From Nemertoderma westbladi (Eukaryota; Xenacoelomorpha; Nemertodermatida; Nemertodermatidae): DNA of 64,000 nucleotides. Of the stretch, positions 45,462-56,947 are shown in pieces; within the stretch, counting starts at the first letter, position 1; the number at the start of each line of letters is the position of its first letter. The notes under the pieces are model-generated. The model saw only the letters and a program-made list of their open reading frames with translations, did not search any database and had not been told where the DNA came from. Position numbers and translations under genes: made by a program. The stretch spans positions 26,230 to 90,229 of the forward strand of contig JAUCBJ010003590.1 in assembly GCA_032718475.1 (NCBI GenBank), written 5' to 3'.

Positions 45462-46142
45462 GGTGGCCCAGAAGGGACAACTTAAAAAATATTTCATTTC
45501 GAGTAAAAAAAAACGACAAAAACAAATTATTCATGAATTCTTGTTTTTGTCGTTTTTTTATGACTTTCAATATTTGTTTAGTTCGTATTTCAGTAGTTAG
45601 TGCACTAAATGTGTTATATAAATGTGCATCATATATATCTCTTTTAATGGTTTTAAATATTTCTTGATTGTTTCATGCTTTGTTAATAATTGTAATTGTG
45701 TTAACTTTTTTAATAAAAAAAAAATCATTTCAAATGAATCAAAATCTTTTGTTATGTTCTTATGGGGGGTTATTATGGGGGGGGGGGGGGGGGGGGGTAA
45801 CAAATACAATGATATATGATATATAATTACACCTTAATACAGTAGTATTTAAACTTACAGTACAATAATTGGCCTTCTCAAATTTCGAATTCCTAATAAT
45901 ACGCCGAAATTAAGATATCCATTTCTGGATTTACCAAAACAAGCATGTAGGTAGGCCTAAAGTCTGTTTTAAATCTCCCTCTCAAAACCTTCCCTACTTA
46001 AAACCGAATTTCGTTTTTGTCGTTTTTTTTATTTGTGGTGAAATAAATAAAACGACAAAAACAAGAATTCATGAATAATTCGTTTTGTCGTTTTTTTTTA
46101 CTCGAAATGAAATATTTTTTAAGTTGTCCCTTCTGGGCCACC
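45462..46142. mobile_element. Fold-back DNA element with hairpin-bearing arms
   Basis: The terminal inverted repeats start GGTGGCCCAGAAGGGACAAC at 45462 and end with its reverse complement at 46142, with arms of about 100 bp. The flanks are AT-rich (ATATAT on both sides). Each arm ends in its own palindrome built from AAACGACAAAAACAA and its complement (about 45510-45557 and 46048-46102). A single further copy of the motif lies at about 46012-46030. The interior includes a 21-G run (45777-45797) and no gene. Confidence 0.8.
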
Positions 46143-46692
46143 ATATATATATACCCCTTTTCAATATTATTGAATAAAAAGTTAGATTCCTTTTGTAGTT
46201 GTATAATACACCGAGGACCAGGGGAGTGCTGGCTAGGTGGGAACCTAGCGAAAAGTTATAGGAAAGAGGGACCCTCAATATGACATACATTTTCTATTAT
46301 TACTATTATTATTATATATAATATTATTAATATATTATAATACATTATTATTACTATTACTATGTATAATGAAAGGTCGATTATCTCCAAATATTTTTTT
46401 TATGAAATTGTCAACTTCAAAACCCTACTACTTCTACAATTATGGTGCAATTAGTCTGAAACTTTCTGTGGGTGTCTACATAGCCACCCTGCATAAATGT
46501 ATCAGACAACTTTTTTAAATTTTTTTGTTAATAAAATTTTTAATACTATTTATAACAAACCTAAAAATTAGGCATAAATTTGCAGCGCCACCAGGCGGTG
46601 CAGAATTATTTTCACAAAATTTCGCCTGATAGTTGCCCCATCGTTGATCTATCATATAAAAAAACTTTTTTTATTTATTAACTCATAATATG

Positions 46693-46754
46693 AGAGAAAA
46701 ATTTTATTTTTCGCTATTTAATATTATTAAATAGCGAAAAATAAAATTTTTCTT
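46693..46754. repeat. Near-perfect AT-rich hairpin, ~28-bp arms
   Basis: The sequence 'gagaaaaattttatttttcgctatttaat' is followed after a short centre by its reverse complement, ending in 'ttcttac'. No surrounding gene requires it. Confidence 0.8.
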
Positions 46755-46942
46755 ACGTATCATGTAGAATAGCATCTTAGGTACCCCTACTCCATCTTAT
46801 ATCTTACGATCTTCTTAATACATCTTATATCTTACCTTATGTATTCCAAATTATAGCCAACAACAAACAATTTTGAAATTCTGGGAGTGATAAATCGAAG
46901 AGTTGTCCAAAAATGGTGTTCCTCCCCACCCCACCCCATCAG

Positions 46943-46964
46943 CCCCCCCCCCCCCCCCCCCCCC
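46943..46964 (+). repeat. Poly(C) tract, 22 C
   Basis: This is an uninterrupted C run preceded by CCCACCCCACCCCATCAG. It lies 1.1 kb from the G run at 45777. Confidence 0.95.
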
Positions 46965-48961
46965 TAAACATTTTTTTTAACATTGTTAAACATTCTATGA
47001 GGACACTGTATATCCCGGCGGGACTTTAAGTAATTTAATTATACAAAAACAAAGTAAGAAAATAAAATCTACTTTCATAAAAATCAGCGCTGTGATTAAA
47101 TAATTGAAGTATAATACAATAATTATGCGATACGATTATGAGCAATTAATACACTCTTAAGTAACGTACCAATCCAATGCACTATCATTGTGGGGCGAGC
47201 CACGGAAGTAAGCGAGCTTAGCATACACGTACCACTAACTCAATCGGTGTGTCTGTGGTTCTGTCGTGTTCAATTTTAAACGTTAATAACTCAGCCAAAT
47301 CTTAATGAAATCTATCCAAACTTGGTACACATGTAGTCTGGCAAAAGTTTAGAAATTTTCCAAGTTGAATTTGTGTGTGGCCTTCGAGAAGGTAAGAGAA
47401 ATTCAGTTGATTAATTAATGATTAATTAATTAATGTTGGCTAGGGTAAAAACAGCATTTTCAACATGACTTTTAATGAGAATTAATTATTTTATAGTATA
47501 AGATATAAATAATTATACTTAACACATTGTAGGCTACTTAAAACATAACAGCGCTGAGTAAGCTTATATCCCAAATAGTTTATTCCACAAAATATTGGGA
47601 TGGCTATTTTTTAATTGGATTTGTGTGGAATGAGCGTAAAAATAATATTATTATTTTTATTCAATCTTTATAATTAACTACATATTTTCACTGAGGCATT
47701 AACAGGGTTAATGAATCTTAAAATATTTAATTATCATTATCGGCTATATTTTACATTATACATTATAATTATCATTAAGATAATTTTTCATATTTCTGAC
47801 AAATTGAGCTGCCTATGATCTTCATTTTACCCATAACACAAATTCACTATCAATACCCATCTACCATCAATCTCATGTACTGCGCGGTGCCGTCTGTGCC
47901 TTTGGGTTGGGGTGCAGATTAAAAGTGCTGGCGTGCTGACGTGCTGGCCCCCTTTCTTTGATTGATTGGCATTGTGGTTAAATTTCTCAAATACTGATTT
48001 TGTGATAAAATCGCAAGATTTTAATTTGTGTATCATAACTGAGCCTCGTGCTGCGCGAAGGCCCCTCGAACGTGTTAGAATTGGATGGAAAGCCCTTTCG
48101 CTCTGCACATTCACCCCCACTGGGCCCACCAGACAGCCTATATGCATGCAGCGAGCCAAGCCAGACAACCAATATAATCAACTCATCTTCACCCTATTGG
48201 TGAATGTGAGTTGATACCTCCACCACCATGGCTATCTGCATGTAGCTGAGTCGATAGTCTGGCTGCCTGGGTAGCCGAGTCGAGGTAATAGGCCTATAGT
48301 AAATGTAACTCATTGCTTTATCCCACTACTAGGTTCACCTCAGGTTAAATAATTACATGTTCTGGAATGAATATTTACGACATTAAGGGCCCTTCTATTT
48401 TGTTTCAATGGCATTCTCTAATCAGGCATGGTCTATCTGTCTATGGATGGTCTATATGTGAGATATAAATATTTATTGAAGAGCCAGAAATTAATAAATA
48501 ATTGAGGTTGTTTTATCAGTGAGATAATGTTCAGTAAATTTCTCCCAACTTGCAGGCCCCTTCCAACTTACGGGCCCCCCGGCAGCTGCCGCTGTTGCCC
48601 CACCCCCCTCCCGCCCCCTAACCCGTCCCTGCTGGTTAGGGTTAGTTGGACAGACCTCAACCCCAACTCTAAGTCGTAATCTCAGAAATTTAGCAGAGTT
48701 TCTGACATTATCGCCAATTTCTAAAATTTAATTTTCGTTTTTGCCTTAGTCCGAAATTCCGCTAAATATATGCTATTTTGACGGTTATTGTTACAATGCA
48801 GTTTTATTCATTGCTGCTGTAACCAGCGCGTGTTCCCAACAGGACAATCCCTAAAAAAATGGGGACCCCCTACCAGATAATAATTCCGTAGTGGGGGACT
48901 TGCCAATGCCAGATTAAAAATGAAGATTCATTTCAAATGATATAATTTTTTATTATCTTAA
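46965..48961. other. Intron sequence without recognised features
   Basis: This is AT-rich, with a G/C-richer patch near 48,540-48,640. I see no exon, tRNA or structured repeat that I can name. Confidence 0.5.
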
Positions 48962-50035
48962 GGGGGGGGGGGGGGGGGGTATACCAATACTGGAAGAGTT
49001 TGAAAAAGCTTCGATGATTCAAACTTTGATGCTAGAAAAACTATATATGGAGTAAAAGGCAATAAAATGGAGCTTTCCATTTCTGTAGTCGAAATCTCAA
49101 AATACTCGTTTCTGATTGGCTGATGGCAAAAAAATTCAATTTTCATTGGATAGTCGTCTAAAACACTACTCCTCATTCAATCTTTGGTGGAATTTGCTGA
49201 AACTTGCTGAGAACATTCATGAGGTTATGTTGCCACAAAACTCTTTGACAGAATTTCAAATTTCACAAAAATTAAATTTTTAGGGCACTTTTCGTAATTC
49301 AAAATTTAGAAAATTTACCTTTTTCATACATATGACTACATTTTTGGTTATAAAATGAGAACAAAGTCGAATTTCGAAATTCTGTCAAAGAGTTATATTC
49401 TTATTGAGTTTATGATCAGAACAAAAAAACAGAATCAAAATCCATTGAGAAATGGCGGAGGAGTAGCATTTTGAAAAATTTAGAAAATCCCAAAATCGAG
49501 AAATAATAAAGACCAGTAAAATGCATTTAAAGTTTTTAAACCTTCCCGCGCAAAATGTCTCTCTGACTGTGTAATAATTAAAATGGTAATTTATGCCTCT
49601 TAATAACAATTAAAGAGGCAAACAGCTGGAATTTTCGCTTGTGGGGTTTTTGAGGTAGGTGATTTCATTTCAGATATTAGTTTTCATGCTGTGGCAAAAT
49701 CTAATCTGTCTGTCTGTCACAATGTGCGTCCGTCAATGGTCAGATGTCCGTCAGACAGAAACGATGGACAGACCGGCAGACAGACTTAGCTAACATTTAT
49801 TGACTTGGAGATTAGATTACCGAATTAAATTACAGTAAATAGGAATAAAACAAAAGTGTTAGCTGGATGGGGCGCTTTCTTAGACTTTGACGGACAAACT
49901 GATATTGCTTTATCAAATTTTGATCAGACAAACCCGACAGACTGATATAAATTCAACCATATCTATATATAGAAGTAGATAAAACCGTAATCTTGACCAA
50001 AATTAGTATACCCCCCCCCCCCCCCCCCCCCCCCC
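48962..50035. mobile_element. 1.07-kb repeat bounded by poly(G) and poly(C), TTAA on both sides
   Basis: It starts with 18 G (48962-48979) then GTATACCAAT, and ends with ATTAGTATAC then 25 C (50011-50035). The ends are therefore inverted repeats headed by a G run. TTAA lies immediately outside on both sides (48958-48961 and 50036-50039). The interior contains 'ggcggaggagtagcatttt', 'ccttcccgcgcaaaatgtct' and a stretch rich in GTCTGTC/GACAGAC. A related copy lies at 56948-58102. TTAA target sites are typical of piggyBac-like elements, but the ends are not otherwise typical. Confidence 0.6.
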
Positions 50036-50565
50036 TTAAAAAAATGCGGTCGTATTTAACTCTATTTTCAATTCATTTTTTATACCAGTTCAATAGGGGT
50101 TACATGGCCCCTCCCACATCCATGCCATGACCTTACTACTTATACAGTGATAAAGTACTTTACATAATGCGATGTAGATTTGTGTTGAGTGCAAAGCTGG
50201 TAACAATTAAACATTTCAAAATATTGGAAATCAATTAATTTATTATGTGTTTTTTTGTGTTAATAATGTTGGTATTAGTGGATATTTAGAGTATTTATAA
50301 AACTAGCAAAATTATTGAAGTTTATTTTGGTTTTGAAAGACATTTGTTTATTAATAAAAGCCTAGTTATTTCAAGTTTAGTGCCAAATTCCAATTCCGTT
50401 GTAAAAACTAAAAACTGGTGGCTTTTTAAAATTCTTCCAAATACTATTTCGATTTTTTTTATTAGATTCGTGATCGTGATGATGTCTGATTAATTATATA
50501 TATACCGGTACCTATGGGCTTCATATTGCGTTAATTGTTGCTAAACACTTTTATATGTCCACTAG

Positions 50566-53500
50566 GTGGGGCAATTCGCGACTATGGGTAAAGTGGTTCA
50601 GGTCAATGTCACGGTCAGCCCCCAGGCGTTAATGTCGCAGTGCGTCGAGCAGATTGTATCCACCGTGCGGACCAAGGTCGCAGAGCTGCGTGCCCAGGCA
50701 CCCCAGCGTCCCGTCGTCCTGATTGGCTGGCTGGTGGGCGCGGCCGTCGCCTGCACTGTATCGTTAGTCGAAGAGATCGCGGCTGTAGTATGTCTGGGAT
50801 TCCCTTGCACCGGGGTGGAGGGCTCCCGTGGGGACTGCGACGATCCCATTCTAGAACTCAAGACCCCATTGTTTGTGGCTATCGGACAGCACGCCACCAT
50901 GTGCCACATTGAAGAGTTGGAGACACTTCGTTACCAGATGGCGGCGCCTTCTGCCGCCGTTGTAGTGGGAGCCGGTGACAATGAACTCCGGGTGAACCAC
51001 TACCTGAAGAAACGTAAATCGGTTACACAAACCCTCGTCGATAAGGCCATCTTGGACGAGGTCTACAAGTTCCTGAGCACGGCTCTCACTGATCCCCTGG
51101 GGTTGTATGTTCCCGTTAGTAACACCGTTCCCATCCCCATGTTCCAATCGGTCCTTACAGACCCATCCAACCCGTCTGAGAGACCCCATAAACCGGTAAG
51201 AGTCAACAATCGCAACCTGTCCTCACCGGTCAAGAGAGGTTTCAGTCATGCCTTGGGTCTCACCAGTGGGGGTCCTGGTAGCTATATTAACCCGGCCGTA
51301 ACCTCCAAGTCGCAACACCAAGCCCAAACCTTACTCGCCGGAATGAAGAAGTCATCCTCCCAGTTGAGTGCCTTCCATGGTTACACCTTGCCCCCCGTTG
51401 GTTATAATAAACGGAAGGTGGAACCCACTACTCCCACCATATTAAAGAAGCACAAAGCTGATGGGGGATTGATATCTCCTCAGTCGGCTAAATCTGAGAG
51501 CAATAGCGAACTCCACGTGCAGACTTCATTGGCCGCAAACACCGGCGTCCCATTATCCTCTGTAGTTACTCCTGGAGGTTCAACCCATACATCCTTAGTT
51601 ACGTCTCCAAACTGTACCGTCCAATCAGATACTCCGTCAAATTCCAGAGGCGTTGGTGTTACTCAGAGAGACAAAGCCTTCGCTTCAACCCCCCACCAAA
51701 ATTCCACAGGGTGCCCCTCTTCAGAGCACTCTGATCAAAAACCAGTGGTTGGGGGTAATAATTCCGACGATACACCGCCAACCACACACCCAACCCAGCG
51801 CCCCACCTTGCAGCCAACCCACCGCCCCACCTTGCAGCAAACCCGACCCCCATCAACTACTGACCCCCCCGCTATACAATCCCGTGTGTGTCGATCCGCG
51901 CCGATTCCCTACCATTTACTCACTGGCCCTCCAACGCCGTTCACTAACAGACCAATCTACCAGCCAGCCTTCCCGTCACCCGCGATCTCCCAGTACCGAA
52001 ACTACCAGTACCAATCGGGGTTACCCGCCCTTGGGCCTTCCCTCGATACACAGCGACCACTCCCAAGCGTTCCGCAAGGAGGCGTCATATTCCCTCCTTC
52101 CGGGCCCGTGGTCTATCACCAGTACCCATCGACTGCTCCCTATGCTACTTGTAGACCTACCAACATAATGCCTCGATCCTTAAGCGACGGTGGTATCCCA
52201 CATGATGGCCGAGGGGACATAATCTCTCCATTTACTCCAAATCACCAGCAACAACCCATTATATCGACTCAGTTCAACAACACAACCATGGCCACCTACA
52301 GCGCGCACTCTGTGCCTCAACTGAACACTTTTATGGAATGGCGTCACCGCGGTTTCGTTAAATCTGAGTTGCAACATGTCAACCACAACAACCCGCTATA
52401 CTGCAACACTGGACAACATAACTCAATGCCAAGCTCCCCATATCTGATTGGCTCCGTGAGTGCCATGCCGAGTCCGAACAACCAGAGCCATTCGTTTTAC
52501 CAGGATGTCCCACCTGGTTACCTTGGCTACTCGTCTTTGCAGCAGGTCCACAACCTGACTGCCACACCGCTCAATATGCCCAGACGGGTTCCCAGTCCCA
52601 ACACACCCGGTTACCAAGGTTGCCACAACGCGCCTCAGCTCTATCGACTGGTGGGTATGAGCGGGGGTCAGCAGATTCTCCCTAACCCTCCCCCGCCCAC
52701 GGCTAATAGTCCAACATGCACGGTCGCTGTCATTTCTACAACTATCAGCGCCATTCCCACAGCTGTCAGTTCGATTCCTACAGATACCAGAACAGAATTG
52801 CATTGTCATCTTGAATCCACCGCGCTATGTACTACGGGGTCCAATCATCTGACCAGCAAACCGGCATATCCTTGTCCTTCTATTGCTGACAAAAGCATTT
52901 TCGCATCCGTTGGTCGTCTGGCCAAATCAGAAAACGAATGTGAATTATCGCGAATTGAAAGAGTTTGTAATAGAGGCAAACATTCCGGTGTTTCTGAGGA
53001 AAATGAAGCTGAAAAGACAATTGAGTCCGATATGGGAGTAGAGGATTCCGATAATATAAATCGAGGTGTTGTAACTCAAGGGGATGGCTCGTCTCTAAGA
53101 GATTCATCTGCGGTTGCTGCGGTCGATAGGGATGATGAAGTATCTTCTAAGTCGAGTCTTGAGTTCCTTGGGTTCATTGACGACGTCACGCCACCAGCCG
53201 ATACGCCGCCTGCCAACGTGGTCCTTGCCCAAGAGTCGGATACCTTGACAGTCACGCATCCTTCTACAGACCTAACTACTCCTCCAGTAGTATCTTGTAG
53301 TGATGGTAACGGGTTGGTTTCTCGTGAGTTACCTAGTAAGAAAAAACTGATAGCTCAGGAAAAAGAAACATTCACAGAGTCATCGGTCGAATGTAAAACT
53401 GGGAATAAGGAAGAATGTAAGCAACTTGAAGATGAGAAAAACTTGCCAATTGGTGACAAAAGTTCATATTTCAGGGATAAAGATTCATTGATGGGGGATA

Positions 53501-53742
53501 TGACGTCATTGAAAAGAGATGCAAGTGGAAACAGACGACGATCTAAACGATTTAAGGACACCGATGGCAACTCGAGCGGCAGTGATCGTCTCTCCAGCCG
53601 ATCTAAGGATTCCGATGGGAATGATAGCGGAAGTGAACCTCCGTCGAGTCGATCTAAGGTCTGTGGTATCAATCCGCGAACTAGTCTCAGATTGGGTCGA
53701 AGTAGAAGAAGTAGCTCTGATAGCCTCAGCTCAAACTATTAA
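50566..53742 (+). CDS. KANSL3: KANSL3 (NSL complex subunit 3), exon 2 (terminal)
   Basis: These 1058 codons follow the acceptor AG at 50564-50565 and end at TAA 53740-53742. The first 200 residues are the alpha/beta-hydrolase-like core of KANSL3: GKVVQVNVTV, CVEQIVSTVRTKV, RPVVLIGWLVGAAVAC, AVVCLGFPCTG, GDCDDPILELKTPLFVAIGQ, VVVGAGDNELRVN and TQTLVDKAI. The nucleophile elbow reads GWLVG, with no Ser at the usual position, so no hydrolase activity is expected. The remainder is a long Pro/Ser/Thr/Gln-rich disordered region (TPPTTHPTQRP repeats near residues 400-425), then an acidic and finally Arg/Ser-rich tail. Most animal orthologues have many exons, whereas here everything after exon 1 is one exon. 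Confidence 0.95.
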   Translation: MGQFATMGKVVQVNVTVSPQALMSQCVEQIVSTVRTKVAELRAQAPQRPVVLIGWLVGAAVACTVSLVEEIAAVVCLGFPCTGVEGSRGDCDDPILELKTPLFVAIGQHATMCHIEELETLRYQMAAPSAAVVVGAGDNELRVNHYLKKRKSVTQTLVDKAILDEVYKFLSTALTDPLGLYVPVSNTVPIPMFQSVLTDPSNPSERPHKPVRVNNRNLSSPVKRGFSHALGLTSGGPGSYINPAVTSKSQHQAQTLLAGMKKSSSQLSAFHGYTLPPVGYNKRKVEPTTPTILKKHKADGGLISPQSAKSESNSELHVQTSLAANTGVPLSSVVTPGGSTHTSLVTSPNCTVQSDTPSNSRGVGVTQRDKAFASTPHQNSTGCPSSEHSDQKPVVGGNNSDDTPPTTHPTQRPTLQPTHRPTLQQTRPPSTTDPPAIQSRVCRSAPIPYHLLTGPPTPFTNRPIYQPAFPSPAISQYRNYQYQSGLPALGPSLDTQRPLPSVPQGGVIFPPSGPVVYHQYPSTAPYATCRPTNIMPRSLSDGGIPHDGRGDIISPFTPNHQQQPIISTQFNNTTMATYSAHSVPQLNTFMEWRHRGFVKSELQHVNHNNPLYCNTGQHNSMPSSPYLIGSVSAMPSPNNQSHSFYQDVPPGYLGYSSLQQVHNLTATPLNMPRRVPSPNTPGYQGCHNAPQLYRLVGMSGGQQILPNPPPPTANSPTCTVAVISTTISAIPTAVSSIPTDTRTELHCHLESTALCTTGSNHLTSKPAYPCPSIADKSIFASVGRLAKSENECELSRIERVCNRGKHSGVSEENEAEKTIESDMGVEDSDNINRGVVTQGDGSSLRDSSAVAAVDRDDEVSSKSSLEFLGFIDDVTPPADTPPANVVLAQESDTLTVTHPSTDLTTPPVVSCSDGNGLVSRELPSKKKLIAQEKETFTESSVECKTGNKEECKQLEDEKNLPIGDKSSYFRDKDSLMGDMTSLKRDASGNRRRSKRFKDTDGNSSGSDRLSSRSKDSDGNDSGSEPPSSRSKVCGINPRTSLRLGRSRRSSSDSLSSNY

Positions 53743-55034
53743 TTAACAGACTCTTACAAAATTAGTTATTGAGTTTTTGACACAATAGGGTTGGTGCGCG
53801 AAAATTGTTTGTATAGAAACAATTTAATAATAGGTTAAATACTTTCACTTTTCATTTAAAACCTAATTATTGAATACCGTCAATGGGTTTTTAAGATTCA
53901 GCCTTTAAATATCATAATCTACTTCTGAGATCTTTAATATTTAACCCGTTATTCAACTGGTTCTAAACAAACTATTTGTACGTGCGCCACATAGTTACGA
54001 AACATGACATTTTATGTAGACATTATTTTTATTTTCATTGATTTGATTAATTTACGTTTTAACTCATTATTATTATTGAAAATACTTTCTTTATTAACTA
54101 AACTAAGTTGAATACAAAAAAATTAGCAAACTAAAATATACTATTTATTGCAGTTGATATATAATAAGATGTAATCCCTTGTCTGTATTCTGTGAGCAAC
54201 TATACCATCTTTGCAGTATCGGTAAATTCTCAATGATACCCCATACCGGTACTCAATTTTTCCCAATTCTTCATCACCAGAGAATTTTTTTATTAGTGAC
54301 TTACATTCTCCGTCCATTGTTTCACATAAACCATAGAATAATACCGGCAAATCAAACTCTGTTGCTATAGCGAATTCTGGAATGTCTGATGTTTACGGAA
54401 TGAGATTGATCGTATCGTATTTGTGTCATACTAGTATCACCCAATTTGGATACGGTTGACTAAATGTACTCCACAGACGCAACACCTCATGCTTGGAAAA
54501 TATTAAGCGATGACTAAAAATTATTGTGTTCGTATATGTGATTTACTGGTTTTGGCTCCTCCACGATTATCGATTTTACAAACTGTATCTTGACTAACCT
54601 GCACAATTTGCAGTTTAGATATAACAGACATAATTCAAAAATTATGCATTTCTATGACATACTCTTGGACAACCCCAAAACCAATCTAAACGCATCGGAA
54701 TTGCGTCCATTCGTGACCTACAGCACTACAATACGGTTTAGTACAAACCCTGGCCAATTGTCAGTTAGGATGTCAGTTGCAAATGTTAAAAAAATATTAG
54801 CAGCAGGAAGTCAAAAATCAAAATTATCTTTATACTCGTTTCCATGGCAAAGGGATATGGCTAATTAGATGGTAAATAAGATGAGAGATCTTCGTCGTGA
54901 TGTATTATGTGCGCAAAAAGTTAGAACTCACACCCAGTTGGTTACTATGGCAACAACATGACAATTCCAGAGAGACATTTTATTTCATTTCTATTAAACT
55001 TAGTCATCATATTATCCATAGTTATCCAAATTAG
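53743..55034 (+). other. KANSL3 3' flank, AT-rich
   Basis: I found no canonical AATAAA close to the stop codon. An RFX-like site (ggttactatggcaac) lies at about 54941-54955. Open readings at 54141-54868 are short and show no recognisable domain. Confidence 0.5.
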
Positions 55035-55134
55035 CGTAAAGGGCACCCACCACTAGTAAAGGGCACCCACCACTAGTAAAGGGCACCCACCACTAGTAAA
55101 GGGCACCCACCACTAGTAAAGGGCACCCACCACT
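55035..55134 (+). repeat. Five perfect 20-bp tandem units
   Basis: The unit GTAAAGGGCACCCACCACTA is repeated five times without interruption. The last copy ends in CTGG instead of CTAG. Confidence 0.95.
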
Positions 55135-55581
55135 GGTATTTTAACATGTAGTCAGTTAACAACTTTTATTGTGGAGTTTGATGTTTTATCATCCTAAAAC
55201 TGAGCAAAATTAAATTTAGTGACTCCAAACAACTTCTAGCTAATCCATTTTTTTTATTAAAACCTCAAATGGCATTCAGTGAAGTTGTCAAAAACAAATT
55301 TTATTGTTAAATATTATTTACAACACTAAACAAAGACTACAAATTATTGCATCTTGAACTAATTGAACTCTATTAAGTTCAATTTGTGTTGAATCTGTTC
55401 AAATCATCTAGTGTCTTCGAGCAATAATTTTGACGGAAATGGAGCTGGGGCCATTTTATACACAAGAAGGCCCAAAGAGTGATGCTTTAGGGCCTTTTCG
55501 CTCAAAAATGGTTCCAAAGTATTGTTTAGCAAAATTACACGACATCCTTACAGTAGATCGACGATGAGCTACCCCCCACCC

Positions 55582-55583
<2 letters not shown>

Positions 55584-55619
<36 letters not shown>
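55584..55619 (+). repeat. Poly(C) tract, 36 C
   Basis: This is the longest homopolymer in the window, preceded by CCCCCCACCCAA. Confidence 0.95.
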
Positions 55620-56354
55620 ATCCCCTCTCTGAAATCATTTGCGTTTTTATTTTGTTGAGCGCTGGACGGCTTGTATAAGAAGTTCTTAAAGGAAAGAATT
55701 AGTAGACAATACTAACCAGGTCGTATACTTTGCGCTGCACTATTGTACAAATGATTAAAGACAAACTTTTACTGGTAGACCTAATTTTTAGAACTAAATT
55801 ACAGATACTGTAGCTGTTATTCTGAGCGGATAAATAAAAAAATATATTATATATTTAAAATTGGGAAAGATATAACGTCGGTGTGTCGGACCTTCACAAT
55901 AAATTTATTATTTTGTTATTTTATTATTTTGTTATTTATTTATTTTGCAGTTGCTTGCTACATCATGTTCTGGGTGAGGAAACAATATTAATATAAGGAA
56001 ATATTATTAAGAAAGCAATAATTAATTCAACCGCACCACCTCGCCATTAGAATTAGGTTTGCAGTTGCCCGGCAACTTTCATAACATTCTAATTATCCTG
56101 CAAACTGTTATTGGTGTGTAGGCCTACAACAGTTTACCTTCAACAACTGGTACCGTCCGTACATCTTTATAGCGATAGCTGTACTACTGCATATAAAGAA
56201 AGCAGTTTATCCCATTTACAGTTGCAGTTAAGTAATTAAAGTAACAGAAACCCATAAAAAACGGATTCCTATATTATTCTTCATCGGTAATTCGGTGTTA
56301 TGAAACCAATTGGGAATAATTATTTAATTAAACAGATTAAATCAGTGTTGCAAT

Positions 56355-56493
56355 ATGGCACCTGGAGGGGGAGAAACACAGAAGGAACAGAATGACAGCG
56401 GAAACGGAGAAAAACAACCTAAAGTAGTTTCTATGTGTGTCGTTGAGATTTCCAGGTTGGTTTGTCCGAGCATTATAAGAGACAAGTTCAATT
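56355..56493 (+). CDS. Candidate first coding exon of an unrecognised gene
   Basis: ATG at 56355 opens a hydrophilic start (MAPGGGETQKEQNDSGNGEK) followed by VVSMCVVEISRLVCPSIIRDKFN. It ends at a good donor, GTATGT, at 56494. Composition and the donor make it look like a real exon. It ends in phase 1, which would join the exon starting at 59963 in its second frame. No family is recognised and no promoter is evident, so this remains a candidate. Confidence 0.35.
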
Positions 56494-56947
56494 GTATGTA
56501 ATTGGTAGATTAGCGACAGAGAAATTTAAATTTTCCTGGCCATTTTGGCCAGGGATTACACAGAAAGTCTGACGACCTATTTCTGTGCTAATTTGGTCTT
56601 TTAATTATTAAATATAATTTACAATTAAATTATAATATACAGTAAGATGTACATCTATTGTATATACCTAATATACTGTATGTAGTAACTATTTACATAC
56701 TTGTGTGTAAATTAGCACTTTACAGTGTGATGATCCGCGTGCTTTGTTACACTAACGAACGTTAGTGAGTGAGTGAAAATAAAGCCACGAGGATAGAACA
56801 CTGTAAAGTACTTTGCAACAAGTATGTATGTAGTTTTATTCCAAAATTTTAACATTACGAAATGATTGTTTATATATTATAAGGAGAATGCAATAGAAAG
56901 AAAATGCACAAATTAATGAGTTGCTGTATAAATAAATGTAAAAACAC

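Larger units (their letters stand above)
44364..50565 (+). other. KANSL3 intron (6.2 kb) with nested repeats
   Basis: This is bounded by GTAAGT at 44364 and CCACTAG at 50559-50565. It holds a tRNA-like repeat, a 681-bp fold-back element, hairpins, poly(G)/poly(C) tracts and a repeat bounded by them. No coding exon between the two KANSL3 exons is needed or seen. Confidence 0.85.

Noticed and set aside
45597-45819. Open readings around the 45.78-kb G run
   Set aside because: They contain poly-Gly or poly-Pro from the homopolymer and lie inside a fold-back element.
55951-55972. 22-base stretch between TTTATTTTGCAG and GTGAGG, as a microexon
   Set aside because: Splice-like ends occur by chance in AT-rich DNA; there is no reading-frame partner or homology.
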